The notes: generated by a model from the letters alone, not told the origin. DNA of 64,000 bases from Roseateles sp. SL47 (GCF_026625885.1 NZ_CP113068.1:3658001-3722000); one strand, 5' to 3'. Shown: positions 42,578-52,051, counted from the first letter of the stretch. Translations and numbers: made by a program.

Positions 42578-44576
42578 TGCTCAGCGTCGTGCCGCTGTAG
42601 CTGGTCTTGATCTTGGTGAAACCGTCCACCGTGACGGTGCTGTAGCGGCCGGCCAGCGAGGTGCCGCTGGTCAGCACCTGCACCGTGTCGCCCGCCTTGA
42701 CGCTGAAGCCCTTGGCGAACTTCACGCTCAGCGTGGCACCTTCTTCCACATTCACCGCACCCGCTGCCGCCAGACGGCCGGCGCCGTTGCTGCCCAGCAC
42801 CACCTGCAGCGTGGAGTTGGCACGCTGGCTGAAGCGGCCGCCCACGGCCACTTGCGCGGCGGAGGCATTGCTGATGAGCGTGCCGCCCGCCATGTAGACG
42901 TCTCCCTTGCCCAGGGCCGAGGCGCTGTCGGCGGAGATCACACCGGCCTTGAGCACCAGGCCGCCGCTGAAGGTGTTGGCGCCGCTGAGGTGCAGGGTGC
43001 CGCTGCCGTCCTTGGTCAGCATGCCGGCGCCACTGATGTCATTGCGCCAGCTGTCTTCGGCATAGAAGCCGCCCAGCGAGCCATCCATCGTCACGGACAC
43101 ATCGCCATTGAAGGCGCCATAACCATCGGCTGCGGCCACGTAGTTCAGACGGCCCCAGCCTTCCGCATCGTCCATCACCAGCCAGCCGGAGGGCATGGCG
43201 GTGGTCTTCAGTACCACGCGGCGCTGATCGGCGCTGAGGTAGGGCAGGCGGGTTTCCAGCAGCACTTCGGCGCCCTTCGGCACCGTGGCGACCTTGGTCT
43301 TGTCGCCGTTCTGCGGCAGGCTGAACGTCATGCGGCGCAGGGCATTGGTGCGCAGCGAGGTCCAGTCGTTGAAGCGGTCATCGGTGGTACTGGCCGAATG
43401 GGCATAGGTCAGCAGGGCCGACGACGAGGTAACTCCAGCAGCCGACTGCATCGCCGATTGGGCCTGCTGATAAGCCGTGGCCTTGATGGCGGTGTCCGAA
43501 CCGTTGGCAATCGAGGCGGCGGCGGACGCCATGCCCAGGATGCGGCCTCCGATCACGTCCATCGGCGAATGCATGCCGGCCAGGATGCGGTTCTCGCCCA
43601 GTTCCAGGGCGCGGGCCATCATCTCCTGATAACGCTGCGGCACCAGATAGGCCATGGCCATGGCCTTGCGCACGGCTTCGGCGGTGTGGCCGCTGATGTA
43701 GCCGCCGTCGGTGGCGGGTGTGCTGCTCTTGGCGGGCACCAGTTGTGGCACCACGATGACATTGCTGCTCCAGCGCCAGGGGCGGGCGTACTTGTAGAAG
43801 CGCTTGGCCGGCTCGGTGGAGGCGTTGTCGCCCACGTTGTTGATGAAGTCCACCGCCAGGCCCAGGGTCTTGTTGCCGGAGGCGGTGCTCACGCCCACAT
43901 CGGCCCCGGTGTCGTTGTAGAGCACCGTGGTGGCATCGGCCGGCATGCTGGTGATGGTGGTGGTCTGGCCGGCGGCAGTGCGCCAGGCGCTGGTCAGCGG
44001 GCCCATGCCGTCGCTGATGCTGTAGCCCTTGCCACGGCGGTCATCCAGATAGGCGGCCAGCGCCTGCGCATCGGTGCGGGCGGCGGTGGCGGTGACCACG
44101 TATTGGATGTTGGCACTGTGAACGGTGGTGTCCAGCACCGTGCCGTCGGTGGCATCACCGGGGATGCCGCTCCAGGTGGAGGCCACCACGGCCGGGAAGC
44201 TGCCGTTGGCGGCGGCGGTGACGCCGGCATCCACGATCAGGGTGCTGGGCTTCCAGACCTTCAGGAAACCGGACACCACCCGCACGCCGGCATTGGTCTC
44301 CAGCGTGGCGTAACGGGCATCACCGCGCTGATTGGTGGCGGCGTTGTCGACAAAGGGAGGCACCGTGGTGGTGTCCTGCACGGCGGCGGTGTCGGTGGTG
44401 CCCAGGCCGGCCGGCATCGCGGGCAGGGTGGCAACGGCACCGTCATCACCATCGTCGCTGCCGCAGCCGGCCATCAGGAAGCTGGTCAGCAGGGCCAGCG
44501 CCACCGGGCGCAGCGGGAAATGATGCAGGGGGGAGCTGGAGGACGCGAAGGCGGCGGGGGAGGTCGGAGCGCGCAT
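42561..44576 (-). CDS. PAP2 acid phosphatase lipoprotein with autotransporter-type beta repeats
   Basis: This 671-residue protein has a lipobox (LMAGC, C38) after a 37-residue leader. Residues 250-345 are a full class A acid phosphatase/PAP2 site: K258-x6-R265-P266, S295-G296-H297 and R330-x5-H336-xxx-D340. The region about 520-600 carries an autotransporter-associated beta-strand repeat (GTLHLSGANTFSGGLVLKAG), and the end is beta-rich (TLSIKIEG) but has no beta-barrel domain, so it cannot self-transport. The fusion suggests a surface-exposed or periplasmic phosphatase tethered by lipid. No Shine-Dalgarno sequence is clear at the ATG. Confidence 0.82.
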   Translation of the reverse strand: MRAPTSPAAFASSSSPLHHFPLRPVALALLTSFLMAGCGSDDGDDGAVATLPAMPAGLGTTDTAAVQDTTTVPPFVDNAATNQRGDARYATLETNAGVRVVSGFLKVWKPSTLIVDAGVTAAANGSFPAVVASTWSGIPGDATDGTVLDTTVHSANIQYVVTATAARTDAQALAAYLDDRRGKGYSISDGMGPLTSAWRTAAGQTTTITSMPADATTVLYNDTGADVGVSTASGNKTLGLAVDFINNVGDNASTEPAKRFYKYARPWRWSSNVIVVPQLVPAKSSTPATDGGYISGHTAEAVRKAMAMAYLVPQRYQEMMARALELGENRILAGMHSPMDVIGGRILGMASAAASIANGSDTAIKATAYQQAQSAMQSAAGVTSSSALLTYAHSASTTDDRFNDWTSLRTNALRRMTFSLPQNGDKTKVATVPKGAEVLLETRLPYLSADQRRVVLKTTAMPSGWLVMDDAEGWGRLNYVAAADGYGAFNGDVSVTMDGSLGGFYAEDSWRNDISGAGMLTKDGSGTLHLSGANTFSGGLVLKAGVISADSASALGKGDVYMAGGTLISNASAAQVAVGGRFSQRANSTLQVVLGSNGAGRLAAAGAVNVEEGATLSVKFAKGFSVKAGDTVQVLTSGTSLAGRYSTVTVDGFTKIKTSYSGTTLSIKIEG

Positions 44577-44803
44577 GGAGGGGACCGGGAAACCGGGGAG
44601 TGGGTTGCAAAAACCGCCGGACTCTAGGTGTCAAAAATGTCGCGATCGTGAAAAAGTCTTACAAGATCAAGGCATCCTGCCGGGGCAGTCAGGGTCGGAA
44701 TTGAGCCAGGAGGGTCAAGTCATGTCCCAAAAAGTGACTTTGGACAATTCCCGGTGACGGGCCCGTCCCCCTAATCTCAGGGCTGGACGATTAGGCCCAG
44801 CCC
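44577..44803. promoter_or_regulatory. Divergent promoter region between PAP2 and vgrG
   Basis: No gene. This AT-richer stretch (for example GTGAAAAAGTCTTACAAGAT at about 44648-44667) separates two divergent genes and must hold both promoters, though I cannot fix -10 and -35 boxes with confidence. Confidence 0.4.
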
Positions 44804-46921
44804 ATGCCCGCACCAACACCTTTTCGACTCAAGACTGCACTGCCCGACGACACCCTGCGTGTACACACCTGCACGGTGCGTGAAGCGTTGAGTGAGCTGG
44901 GTGACACCACGCTCACGCTGTTGAGCGACCGCAAGGACATCCAGGCCGCTGAACTGCTTGGCAAGCAGGCATCGCTGACGGTGGCGCTGCGCGATGACGC
45001 GCCTCGCCATGTCAGCGGTTACGTTTCACGGTTCGCCCGCAGCGGCTTTGAAGGCAAGTACAGCGTCTATCAGATGACGCTCAAGCCCTGGCCCTGGCTG
45101 ATGACGCGCACCGCCGATTGCCGGATCTTCCAGGAAATGACGGTGCCGGACATCGTCAAGCAGGTGTTTGACGACCACCCGGTGGCGCGCTTCGAGTTCA
45201 ATTTGATGCGCCCCTACCGCACCTGGAACTACTGCGTACAGTACCGGGAGACGGATTTCAATTTCATTGCCCGGCTGCTGGAACATGAGGGTATCTACTG
45301 GTACATCCAGCACGATGAATCCGGCCACAAGATGGTGGTGTGCGACTCCGCCAGTGCTCACGACGCCGTCGCCACGTGTGCCACGCTGCCGTTTTACGGG
45401 GGCAGTGGGCAAGTGCCGCCGCAGTTGGAGTATGTGTCGCAATGGGCCAATGTGCAGTGCGTGCAGCCGGGCAAGGTGGTCATTACCGATTACGACTTCC
45501 AGCGCCCGTCCAGTTCGCTGGAGACCAGCCAGGCGCGCAAGCGGGACTATGACTTGTCCGACGGGGAGATCTTCGATTACCCGGGCGGTTACATCCAGAA
45601 CGGCGACGGTGCGCAGTATGTGGAAGACCGGCTGGACGAGTTGCAGAGTTCGTACGACCTCTACGACGGTGTGACCAACGCACAGGGCGTTCATACCGGG
45701 CATTTGCTGTCGCTGAGCCGGCATCCGACGGACGACCAGAACATCCAGTATCTGGTCACGTCGACGTCGCTGCACCTGCGCCAGGCGGTGAGTGAGGCGG
45801 GGTCTGGCTCGACTGATTTGAGCTGCAGCTTCAATTGCATTCCTGCGGCGCAGCAGTACCGGCCGACACGGCGCACGCCCAAGCCGGTGGTGCCGGGGCC
45901 GCAGACGGCGATTGTCACCGGACCGGCAGGCGAGGAAATTCACACCGACAAATTTGGCCGGGTGAAAGTGCAATTTCATTGGGACCGGCGCGGTCAGCGC
46001 AATGAGCAGAGCTCGTGCTGGGTGAGCGTGGCGCATCCGTGGGCGGGGTCCAACTTTGGTGGCGTTCACATTCCGCGGATTGGGCAGGAAGTGATCGTCG
46101 GATTCCTCGAAGGGGATCCGGACGCACCCATCATCATCGGACGGACCTACAACGGCGAGAACCTGCCGCCCTGGGACCTGCCGGCCAATGCGACGCAAAG
46201 CGGTTTCCTGACGCGCTCCACCAAGGGCGGCGGGTATGGCAATGCCAATGCCATCCGGTTCGAGGACAAGAAGGGCGACGAGCAGGTCTGGATCCACGCG
46301 GAGAAGAACCAGGACATCGAGGTCGAGAACGACGAGACACATTGGGTCGGGCGGGATCGGACCAAGACCATTGATCGGCATGAGACGACGCTGGTGAAGG
46401 GGAACCGGACGGAGACGGTGAACCTGGATGAAACGATCACGGTGCATCAGAACCGCACGGAGCGGGTGGATCTGGATGAGAAGGTCTCGATCGGGCTGAA
46501 CCGGACGGAAGACGTCGGGGTGAATGAGACGATCTCGATCGGTTCGAATCGGTCGGTCACCATCGGCGGGATGAAGACCGAGACCATTGCGCTGGCGAAG
46601 GCGGAGACGATTGGGCTGGGGAAGGCGTTGACGATTGGTGCGGCGTATCAGACCTCGGTGGGGGGGCTGATGAATACGACGGTGGGGGCCTTCCAAACGG
46701 AGCAAGTGGGGCTCTACAAGCACACTACCGTGGGTCAGAACTACAGCGTCAAGGTGGGGGACTCGTTCCAGCTACAAGCGACAAACAAGATTCACCTGGT
46801 TGTCGGCAGCGCAAGCCTGACCATGTCGAGCGACGGCAAGGTGACGATCAGAGGGACCGAGTTTCTATTCGACTCCTCGGGGCCGGTTCAGATCAACGGC
46901 AAAGATATTGATCTGAACTGA
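44804..46921 (+). CDS. vgrG: T6SS spike protein VgrG
   Basis: This 705-residue protein is the trimeric puncturing spike. The N-terminal gp27-like part (about 1-370) includes RPYRTWNYCVQYRETDFNFIARLLEHEGIYWY (in pieces YRETDFNFI and LLEHEGIYWY). The gp5 OB-fold follows with DKFGRVKVQFHWDRRGQ and the VgrG signature SCWVSVAHPWAGSNFGG. The C-terminal beta-helix (about 490-690) shows regular NRTETVNLDET-type repeats, ending SSGPVQINGKDIDLN. No extra toxin domain is attached. It heads the module that continues with DUF2169, DUF4150, toxin and immunity genes. Confidence 0.96.
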   Translation: MPAPTPFRLKTALPDDTLRVHTCTVREALSELGDTTLTLLSDRKDIQAAELLGKQASLTVALRDDAPRHVSGYVSRFARSGFEGKYSVYQMTLKPWPWLMTRTADCRIFQEMTVPDIVKQVFDDHPVARFEFNLMRPYRTWNYCVQYRETDFNFIARLLEHEGIYWYIQHDESGHKMVVCDSASAHDAVATCATLPFYGGSGQVPPQLEYVSQWANVQCVQPGKVVITDYDFQRPSSSLETSQARKRDYDLSDGEIFDYPGGYIQNGDGAQYVEDRLDELQSSYDLYDGVTNAQGVHTGHLLSLSRHPTDDQNIQYLVTSTSLHLRQAVSEAGSGSTDLSCSFNCIPAAQQYRPTRRTPKPVVPGPQTAIVTGPAGEEIHTDKFGRVKVQFHWDRRGQRNEQSSCWVSVAHPWAGSNFGGVHIPRIGQEVIVGFLEGDPDAPIIIGRTYNGENLPPWDLPANATQSGFLTRSTKGGGYGNANAIRFEDKKGDEQVWIHAEKNQDIEVENDETHWVGRDRTKTIDRHETTLVKGNRTETVNLDETITVHQNRTERVDLDEKVSIGLNRTEDVGVNETISIGSNRSVTIGGMKTETIALAKAETIGLGKALTIGAAYQTSVGGLMNTTVGAFQTEQVGLYKHTTVGQNYSVKVGDSFQLQATNKIHLVVGSASLTMSSDGKVTIRGTEFLFDSSGPVQINGKDIDLN

Positions 46922-46933
46922 GTGTGCCTTCCC

Positions 46934-48199
46934 ATGCAATTCAAGAATCAAACACCGTTTGACGCTTTGGCGTTTGAGGGCGTTGACACGCATGACCGCG
47001 AGTATCACGTCGTCGTACTGTCAGCAAGCTACACGCTCCAACGCGTTGACGGGGTGGATGATTGGACGGCGGTACCAGACGACGGACGCACCGGACTGCC
47101 TGCCCTGCCGTTGACGCTTGCTGACGAACATTGGGGGGATCCCGTCACCACCAGTCTGAAGCGTGAGAGCGATTTGGTCCCTTACAAGCCCAGATGTGAC
47201 GTCAGATGGGTGGGGGTTGCGTATGTAGGCGCGCCGCTGCCTCAGTTCCATGCGCGAATGGCCATCCGACAAGGGGACGACGTCAAACTTGACAAAACAT
47301 TGCTGATCACGGGGCCCCGAGAGTTCATACGCGTTGGCGGACGGGAAGCCGCCGAGGCCAATGGCGATATGCCGAACTATCGACTCGGTCCACCAGAGCC
47401 TACATCGGCAGTTCCACTGCGCTATGAATACGCCTTCGGCGGGAACTGCCTTTTGAAAGCGTCTGGTAACGCCGAGCCCATCGTGAATGAGGTCTGCTAC
47501 CGAAATCCAATCGGACGAGGGTGGTGGGCAAGGGAATACGTCGAAGCGCTTCTACGGACCGATGCCCGGTGGCCGGAACGTATGCCCGCTCCTCAAATAT
47601 GGATGGGATCTCCGATCTCCGAGTGGACAGTCACCGCGCAATCTGGAAGTAAAAGCCCAGTGGAGATGGCCCAGATGCCCTATCCAACGATACCTGCTGG
47701 GTTCGGCCCGCTCGGCAAAGCTTGGGCGCCACGTCTGGCCTTGGCTGGGACTTATGACGCTGAATGGTTGGAGAACCGCCATCCCGATCTGCCGCGTGAT
47801 TTCGACTTTGGTTTCTGGAATGGCGCGCCTGCCGACATGCAGATTGACTTCCCTGACGTGACGGGCGCGGGGGTGCTTATGGCGGTGCAAGGTTTGATAC
47901 CGACAGGCGATTTATTGCGATGGCAAGTGCCCCCTCATCGCGCCTACGTACTTATGCGCCTTGATGACGGCTTGGTTCTACCCAATCCGATGCAGATTGA
48001 TTTGATCGAGGTGGACAACAGTGACCCGTCCAACCCTCCGCGTTTGCGCATCGTTTGGCGTACCGCACTGCTCAAGGCTGCATCGCCGAGAGTGTTGGAA
48101 GCACGGTTTGAAACGGATCCAGGGCAACCGCTTTTGAAGCTGAGACCGTCGGCGCAATACCAGCGCCCAAGTTTGCCTTCGATCTCTTCCAGGAGCTGA
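46934..48199 (+). CDS. DUF2169 T6SS effector loader, second module
   Basis: ATG 46934 (MQFKNQTPFDALAFEG) is the family start, 12 bases after the vgrG stop; an ATG at 46922 is less likely. The 421-residue protein is a fuller DUF2169 member than the copy at 14246: YHVVVLSASYTL, DLVPYKPRCDVRWVG, PLRYEYAFGG and NPIGRGWW are present. It should load the small DUF4150 tip that follows (or its toxin) onto VgrG. The layout vgrG-DUF2169-DUF4150 effector-immunity is that known from Agrobacterium. Confidence 0.88.
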   Translation: MQFKNQTPFDALAFEGVDTHDREYHVVVLSASYTLQRVDGVDDWTAVPDDGRTGLPALPLTLADEHWGDPVTTSLKRESDLVPYKPRCDVRWVGVAYVGAPLPQFHARMAIRQGDDVKLDKTLLITGPREFIRVGGREAAEANGDMPNYRLGPPEPTSAVPLRYEYAFGGNCLLKASGNAEPIVNEVCYRNPIGRGWWAREYVEALLRTDARWPERMPAPQIWMGSPISEWTVTAQSGSKSPVEMAQMPYPTIPAGFGPLGKAWAPRLALAGTYDAEWLENRHPDLPRDFDFGFWNGAPADMQIDFPDVTGAGVLMAVQGLIPTGDLLRWQVPPHRAYVLMRLDDGLVLPNPMQIDLIEVDNSDPSNPPRLRIVWRTALLKAASPRVLEARFETDPGQPLLKLRPSAQYQRPSLPSISSRS

Positions 48200-48201
48200 G
48201 A

Positions 48202-48558
48202 ATGGCTAAGAACCTTGTTGCCCGACAGCAGGTCGGATGGAAGGTGATCTGCACGCGTCCCGACGTTTGCAAAACGCCCATGGGGTCCAGCACGCCACCG
48301 GTCCCTTACCCCGTTTACTCGGAACTGATGTCATCGGCGGACGTCGCCAAATCCGTCCGGAGCAATGGCCATCCGCTGGTGATCCTGGACGATAGCTATA
48401 CCGCCTCGACGATCGGCGATGCAGCGGGAGCCGCCAAAGGTGTTAGTAGCAGCACGGTGGCAGGGAAGTGCTACCCGGCCAAAGCGAGCGGTACGGTCAG
48501 GGCACAAAAGCATTGGCTGGTGCGTCATGGCGACGAATTCGAAATGAACGCTCCTTAA
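48202..48558 (+). CDS. Stand-alone DUF4150 PAAR-like protein
   Basis: This 118-residue protein contains a whole DUF4150 domain and nothing else: RPDVCKTPMG (19-28), PVPYPVYSELMSSAD and the end VRHGDEFEMNAP. It follows the DUF2169 gene by two bases and precedes the toxin by three. In the first module the same domain is fused to its nuclease; here tip and toxin are separate chains, so the toxin must bind the tip non-covalently. Confidence 0.88.
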   Translation: MAKNLVARQQVGWKVICTRPDVCKTPMGSSTPPVPYPVYSELMSSADVAKSVRSNGHPLVILDDSYTASTIGDAAGAAKGVSSSTVAGKCYPAKASGTVRAQKHWLVRHGDEFEMNAP

Positions 48559-48561
48559 TGT

Positions 48562-49626
48562 ATGGCTGCTAGAAAGTCTGGCAATACCAAGGGTCGGGCG
48601 CAAGGCCCGGTCTCATCGAGTGGCAAGCGGGCGGAGGAGTCCAACGCTCCAGCGGCGCCTGAGGCGCCCGCCGAAATCTCCGGCGTTGACGGCCTGCAGA
48701 TGGTGCTCGACCTTGCGGGAATGATTCCAGGTGCCGGCGCGGTGCCCGACTTGCTGAACGCTGCCATCAGCCTGATGCGGGGAGACTTCGTTGGGGCTTT
48801 ATTCAGCGCCGGTTCGGCGGTGCCGGTGATTGGTGACGCTGCGGGTGCAGCGAAGATTGTCAAGAACGGCGAAAAGTACATGCAGGCCGTCGCGGCGGTC
48901 GAGAAGAAGGTGCTGCCGCACCTTCCTGCCCCAATGCGTAAGAAGGTGGAGGCCTATCTTGCGAAAGTTCGCAGCAAGCTGGATGACGTGCTTAGAAAGG
49001 ACAAGCCGGAGAAGCCCGCCGACCGGAAAGCCAAAAGCAAGGATGATGATGGCGTCAGAAGCCAGGGGCAGAGCAAAGGACGATGCACGCTTCGGACTTA
49101 CCACGAAGGTTGCCCAAGTGGACAGACTCCTCACCACGTCGTGCCTGACCACTGCTTCAGAATGCCAGAAAGTCAGGGGGGGCACGCCTATCCGGGCACC
49201 GAAAAAATCACGCATGCCAACGGGCTATGCATCTGCGTCGGAGGCCCGACAAAGAGCACTGGTGAGAATGGCACCAGCGTGAAGCGGGGAGCATTTAAGG
49301 GCAAAGACAAGGTCGCAAAGTGGTTTGGTGCATTGGCTGAACATGGCAAAATCCACGCTCTAATGGACGCGCAAGAGGCTGCGCTCGGAGCGGCCAACAA
49401 CCCGCAGCGAACTGCGACGCTTGATCAACTGGAAGATGCAGGCGCGCGTTCTGCCGGGATCGTCACCGGGTGCGATCCAAAGGATCTGAAACGGCAATTG
49501 AGAGAACACCATCAGAAGAATGGCTTGCCACCGGATACACGGTTGCGAGCCGATCCATTTGGGAAGAATCCACCGCCCGCTACCTTGCAAATGGGCTCCC
49601 AGACAAGGGGCAGGACCGGTCGTTAA
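48562..49626 (+). CDS. HNH/Endo VII-like nuclease toxin (T6SS effector)
   Basis: This 354-residue protein begins with a Ser/Ala-rich leader, then a hydrophobic pre-toxin region (about 45-100: LAGMIPGAGAVPDLLNAA, VPVIGDAAGAAK) seen in polymorphic toxins and thought to help membrane crossing. A Lys-rich linker (140-165) leads to the nuclease: GQTPHHVVPDHCF (H191, H192, H197), ANGLCICVGG (N220) and EHGKIHALMD (H261, H265), a layout of the GHH group of the HNH/Endo VII superfamily; Cys184, Cys198 and Cys223/225 may bind zinc. It has no signal peptide. The immunity gene follows after 23 bp. Confidence 0.82.
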   Translation: MAARKSGNTKGRAQGPVSSSGKRAEESNAPAAPEAPAEISGVDGLQMVLDLAGMIPGAGAVPDLLNAAISLMRGDFVGALFSAGSAVPVIGDAAGAAKIVKNGEKYMQAVAAVEKKVLPHLPAPMRKKVEAYLAKVRSKLDDVLRKDKPEKPADRKAKSKDDDGVRSQGQSKGRCTLRTYHEGCPSGQTPHHVVPDHCFRMPESQGGHAYPGTEKITHANGLCICVGGPTKSTGENGTSVKRGAFKGKDKVAKWFGALAEHGKIHALMDAQEAALGAANNPQRTATLDQLEDAGARSAGIVTGCDPKDLKRQLREHHQKNGLPPDTRLRADPFGKNPPPATLQMGSQTRGRTGR

Positions 49627-49649
49627 ATTGCTTAGGGGAATGTTTCGAT

Positions 49650-50660
49650 ATGCCAAAAAACACCGCTTCAGTTTATTTTTTGGACGCGGTCTGTGTAGAC
49701 CCGGACTGGCTCTACATCGCGACTCAGCTAGAAGATCTGGATCCCGAAGAGACATCGCATTCAAGGATGAGCGTCCTCGATCTGACTCAGCCATCGCAAT
49801 GGGCGTGTCATGACTATGATGACAACATCGTGTCTGTGCACGCATATCGAATGGCAAAGGAAGAGCTGCCAGATGGAAGTCGATATGCTGCATTGGGAAA
49901 GCATGGAACCGTTCACTTCAACGAACGCAACGAGCCGACATTCGAGGAAGTGATTCCCGGCGCAGGAATGACCGACGGGAACTTTGGCGGCTTGATGTCG
50001 CATCTCCGCCTGATCGACGGACACCTGTGGGCCTGCGGTCAACACGGCCAGGTATATCGTCGGTTCGGCCGCGACGATTGGCGCCGTGCCGACGAGGGTA
50101 TTCGTGTTCTCCTCAATCCATTCAACGAGGCTCAGGACATTGAGGGAATGTTGGAAAAGATGACCTCCGCCCCAATGCTGAGTTGTATTGACGGTTTCGC
50201 CAACGATGATGTCTACGTGGTAGGTCTCGGAGGTTTTATGGCGCATTTCGACGGAGCAGCTTGGACTCGGATCAATCTGCCTGTTGACGAGCATCTGGAG
50301 TGGGTGCGTTGCTATGGTCCCGACGACGTATGGGTCTGCGGCTTCAATGGAACGCTTCTTCGGGGTAATGCCCGCAAGGGCTTCAAGAGCCTCAGCGGGT
50401 TGGATGACCATCAAACGTTTGTATGCCTCACGAAGTTCAATGAGTCGGTCTATCTCTGCGCGGAAGAAGGACTGTTCCAGTGGAACGGAAAATCGATTGC
50501 GGCGGTGCGGACTGGCCTCAAGCCAGAGTTGCAGGATGCTTGGCGGGTTGACCATGTGGACGGAGTTCTCTGGAGTGTTGGGGTGACAGACATCGCACGC
50601 TTCGACGGAAAGGCTTGGCAGCGGATTGACCATCCAGATAACAAGCCCATTGGCGGGTAA
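49650..50660 (+). CDS. Beta-propeller-like candidate immunity protein
   Basis: ATG 49650 (MPKNTASVYFLDAVC) follows AGGGGAATG; the frame extends into the toxin gene but lacks a site. The 336-residue protein has repeating beta-strand units with Asp/Trp turns: HLWACGQHGQVYRRFG, DVYVVGLGGFMAHFDGAAW, DVWVCGFNGTLLRG and VYLCAEEGLFQWNG, at spacings of about 45 residues, as in a six- or seven-bladed propeller. No signal peptide is seen. Its position right after a DNase toxin makes it the likely immunity protein; the fold itself is unusual for the role. Confidence 0.65.
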   Translation: MPKNTASVYFLDAVCVDPDWLYIATQLEDLDPEETSHSRMSVLDLTQPSQWACHDYDDNIVSVHAYRMAKEELPDGSRYAALGKHGTVHFNERNEPTFEEVIPGAGMTDGNFGGLMSHLRLIDGHLWACGQHGQVYRRFGRDDWRRADEGIRVLLNPFNEAQDIEGMLEKMTSAPMLSCIDGFANDDVYVVGLGGFMAHFDGAAWTRINLPVDEHLEWVRCYGPDDVWVCGFNGTLLRGNARKGFKSLSGLDDHQTFVCLTKFNESVYLCAEEGLFQWNGKSIAAVRTGLKPELQDAWRVDHVDGVLWSVGVTDIARFDGKAWQRIDHPDNKPIGG

Positions 50661-50662
50661 TC

Positions 50663-51148
50663 GTGCCATCGCCTCTTGCCGTTGATTCCGTACGCGCTCT
50701 TGTCGGATGGCGTGCCACAGAAGAGCGCTGGCAAGCTTTTTGGGATCATTGGTCCGGGGCCAAAATTCGGTCCGAGCATTGGCTAAGACGCGATCTTGCT
50801 TCGTTCAATTTAAGCTGGTTTGGTGGCGAGCTGGAGCTTGAACTGGCTTACGAGGGGGGCACCTTGACCGTGGATGAAACCTGGGCCCTGCGTAGCATGC
50901 GATTGAATGCAAATTGGGGACAACCGCTGCGCCTAAATTGGGGATGGGACATTGATCCATCCGCACTCGATCTGGCTTCATTCGAGCAAAAGTTAGCAGT
51001 GACTGGGCGGCGTCACGTTGACGGTGCCTCGTTTTTTTTGAGTCGTTCTGACGGGGTCGAACTGGCGATTCAACTGGATTGGTTCTGCGGCCATTCTGGG
51101 CCATTGAAAACCCTCTCGATCGCCGCGCTTGGAACAGCGAAGGGCTGA
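50663..51148 (+). CDS. Hypothetical protein, second candidate immunity gene
   Basis: The start is GTG 50663, two bases after the previous stop, so it is co-translated. The 161-residue protein is Trp-rich and acidic (VGWRATEERWQAFWDHW, LNWGWDIDPS, LDWFCGHSG); I recognise no family. No signal peptide or TM is present. Placement at the end of the module suggests immunity or an accessory to the propeller protein. Its stop codon TGA lies inside the motif CTGATCGGCTCAACC, which is the start of the repeat seen at 23491. Confidence 0.55.
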   Translation: MPSPLAVDSVRALVGWRATEERWQAFWDHWSGAKIRSEHWLRRDLASFNLSWFGGELELELAYEGGTLTVDETWALRSMRLNANWGQPLRLNWGWDIDPSALDLASFEQKLAVTGRRHVDGASFFLSRSDGVELAIQLDWFCGHSGPLKTLSIAALGTAKG

Positions 51149-51362
51149 TCGGCTCAACCTGTCTTGGACAACCCCGAAAACTGAGCGATGGCGTCCGGCG
51201 AAAATCCCCTGATTTAGGGCTACGCTGAACAAGCCGTTGATTTCGAGGCTGCGTCGTGCAGACGCGTTACCCGCTCGAATTGACGCCGTTTTGCCCTGCC
51301 CATGCCGAGTTTTTCGACCCTTTTGAGGCAGCAGGCGCGCTGCGCGCCCACTGCGGACGCAT
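51149..51362. other. Gap between T6SS module and transposase remnant
   Basis: No gene. The first bases carry the repeat motif shared with 23491, which breaks off after about 15 bases. The rest (51165-51362) is presumably the end of the insertion element downstream of its transposase; I could not pair it with a second terminal repeat. Confidence 0.5.
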
Positions 51363-52051
51363 TCATGCCACCAGGCGCTTGCGCGCCAGGTAGATGTTGG
51401 CCAAGCCCAGCGCCACGAACGCCCGCGTCGCGTTCTTCGCCAGGCCCTTGTAGCGGACCTTGCTGAAGCCGAACTGGCGCTTCACGACTGCGAACACATG
51501 CTCCACCCGCGAGCGGGTCTTGGACTTGATGCTGTTGACGATGCGCTCCAAGTCGGCCGCATGCCCCGTGCCTCGGACCCTCTGATTCGTTCTGTCTTTG
51601 GCCTTTGGCGCCTTGGAGGCGATCAACTCCTGCTGGGAGGCGTAGGCGCTGTCGCCGAAGACTTCCAGCTCCTGGCCATGCAGCAGTTCGGGCAGCGGGT
51701 GCTTGTCATGAACGTTGGCCGCCGTCACCACCGCGCTATGCGCAAGACCCGTCTCGCTGTCCACGCCGATGTGCAGCTTCATGCCGAAGAAGTACTGCTG
51801 CCCTTCTTGGTCTGGTGCATCTCGGGATCGCGCTCGCCCTTGTCGTTCTTGGTCGAGCTCGGTGCCGAGATGATGGTCGCATCCACGATGGTGCCCGTGC
51901 CGACCTTCATGCCCTTGCTCTGCAGCACCTCACCAACCTTGGCGAACAGGGCCGCACCCAGCTTGTGCTTGTCGTCCTCGAGCAGGCGGCGGAACTTCAG
52001 CAGCGTGGTCCCGTCGCCGCGAGAGACGGAATTCGTCGCCGTCGGCGCCAC
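51363..52051 (-). pseudogene. IS5-family transposase, frameshifted and 5'-truncated
   Basis: The minus strand encodes most of an IS5-family DDE transposase in two frames. The upstream piece (52051 to 51779) reads DGTTLLKFRRLLEDDKHKLG and GTIVDATIISAPSSTKN (first catalytic Asp in VDAT). The downstream piece (51782 to 51363) reads MKLHIGVDSETGLAHSAVVT, VFGDSAYASQQ (second Asp), SRVEHVFAVVKR (Glu) and ANIYLARKRL at the end. Near 51805-51812 the expected KKGQQYFFGMKLH is broken to KKGSSTSSA by loss of one base. About 90 N-terminal residues are missing, replaced by unrelated coding DNA at about 52040. Confidence 0.88.

Noticed and set aside
42852..44627. 591-codon plus-strand frame opposite the PAP2 protein
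   Set aside because: Gly/His-rich shadow; the minus strand has full PAP2 catalytic motifs.
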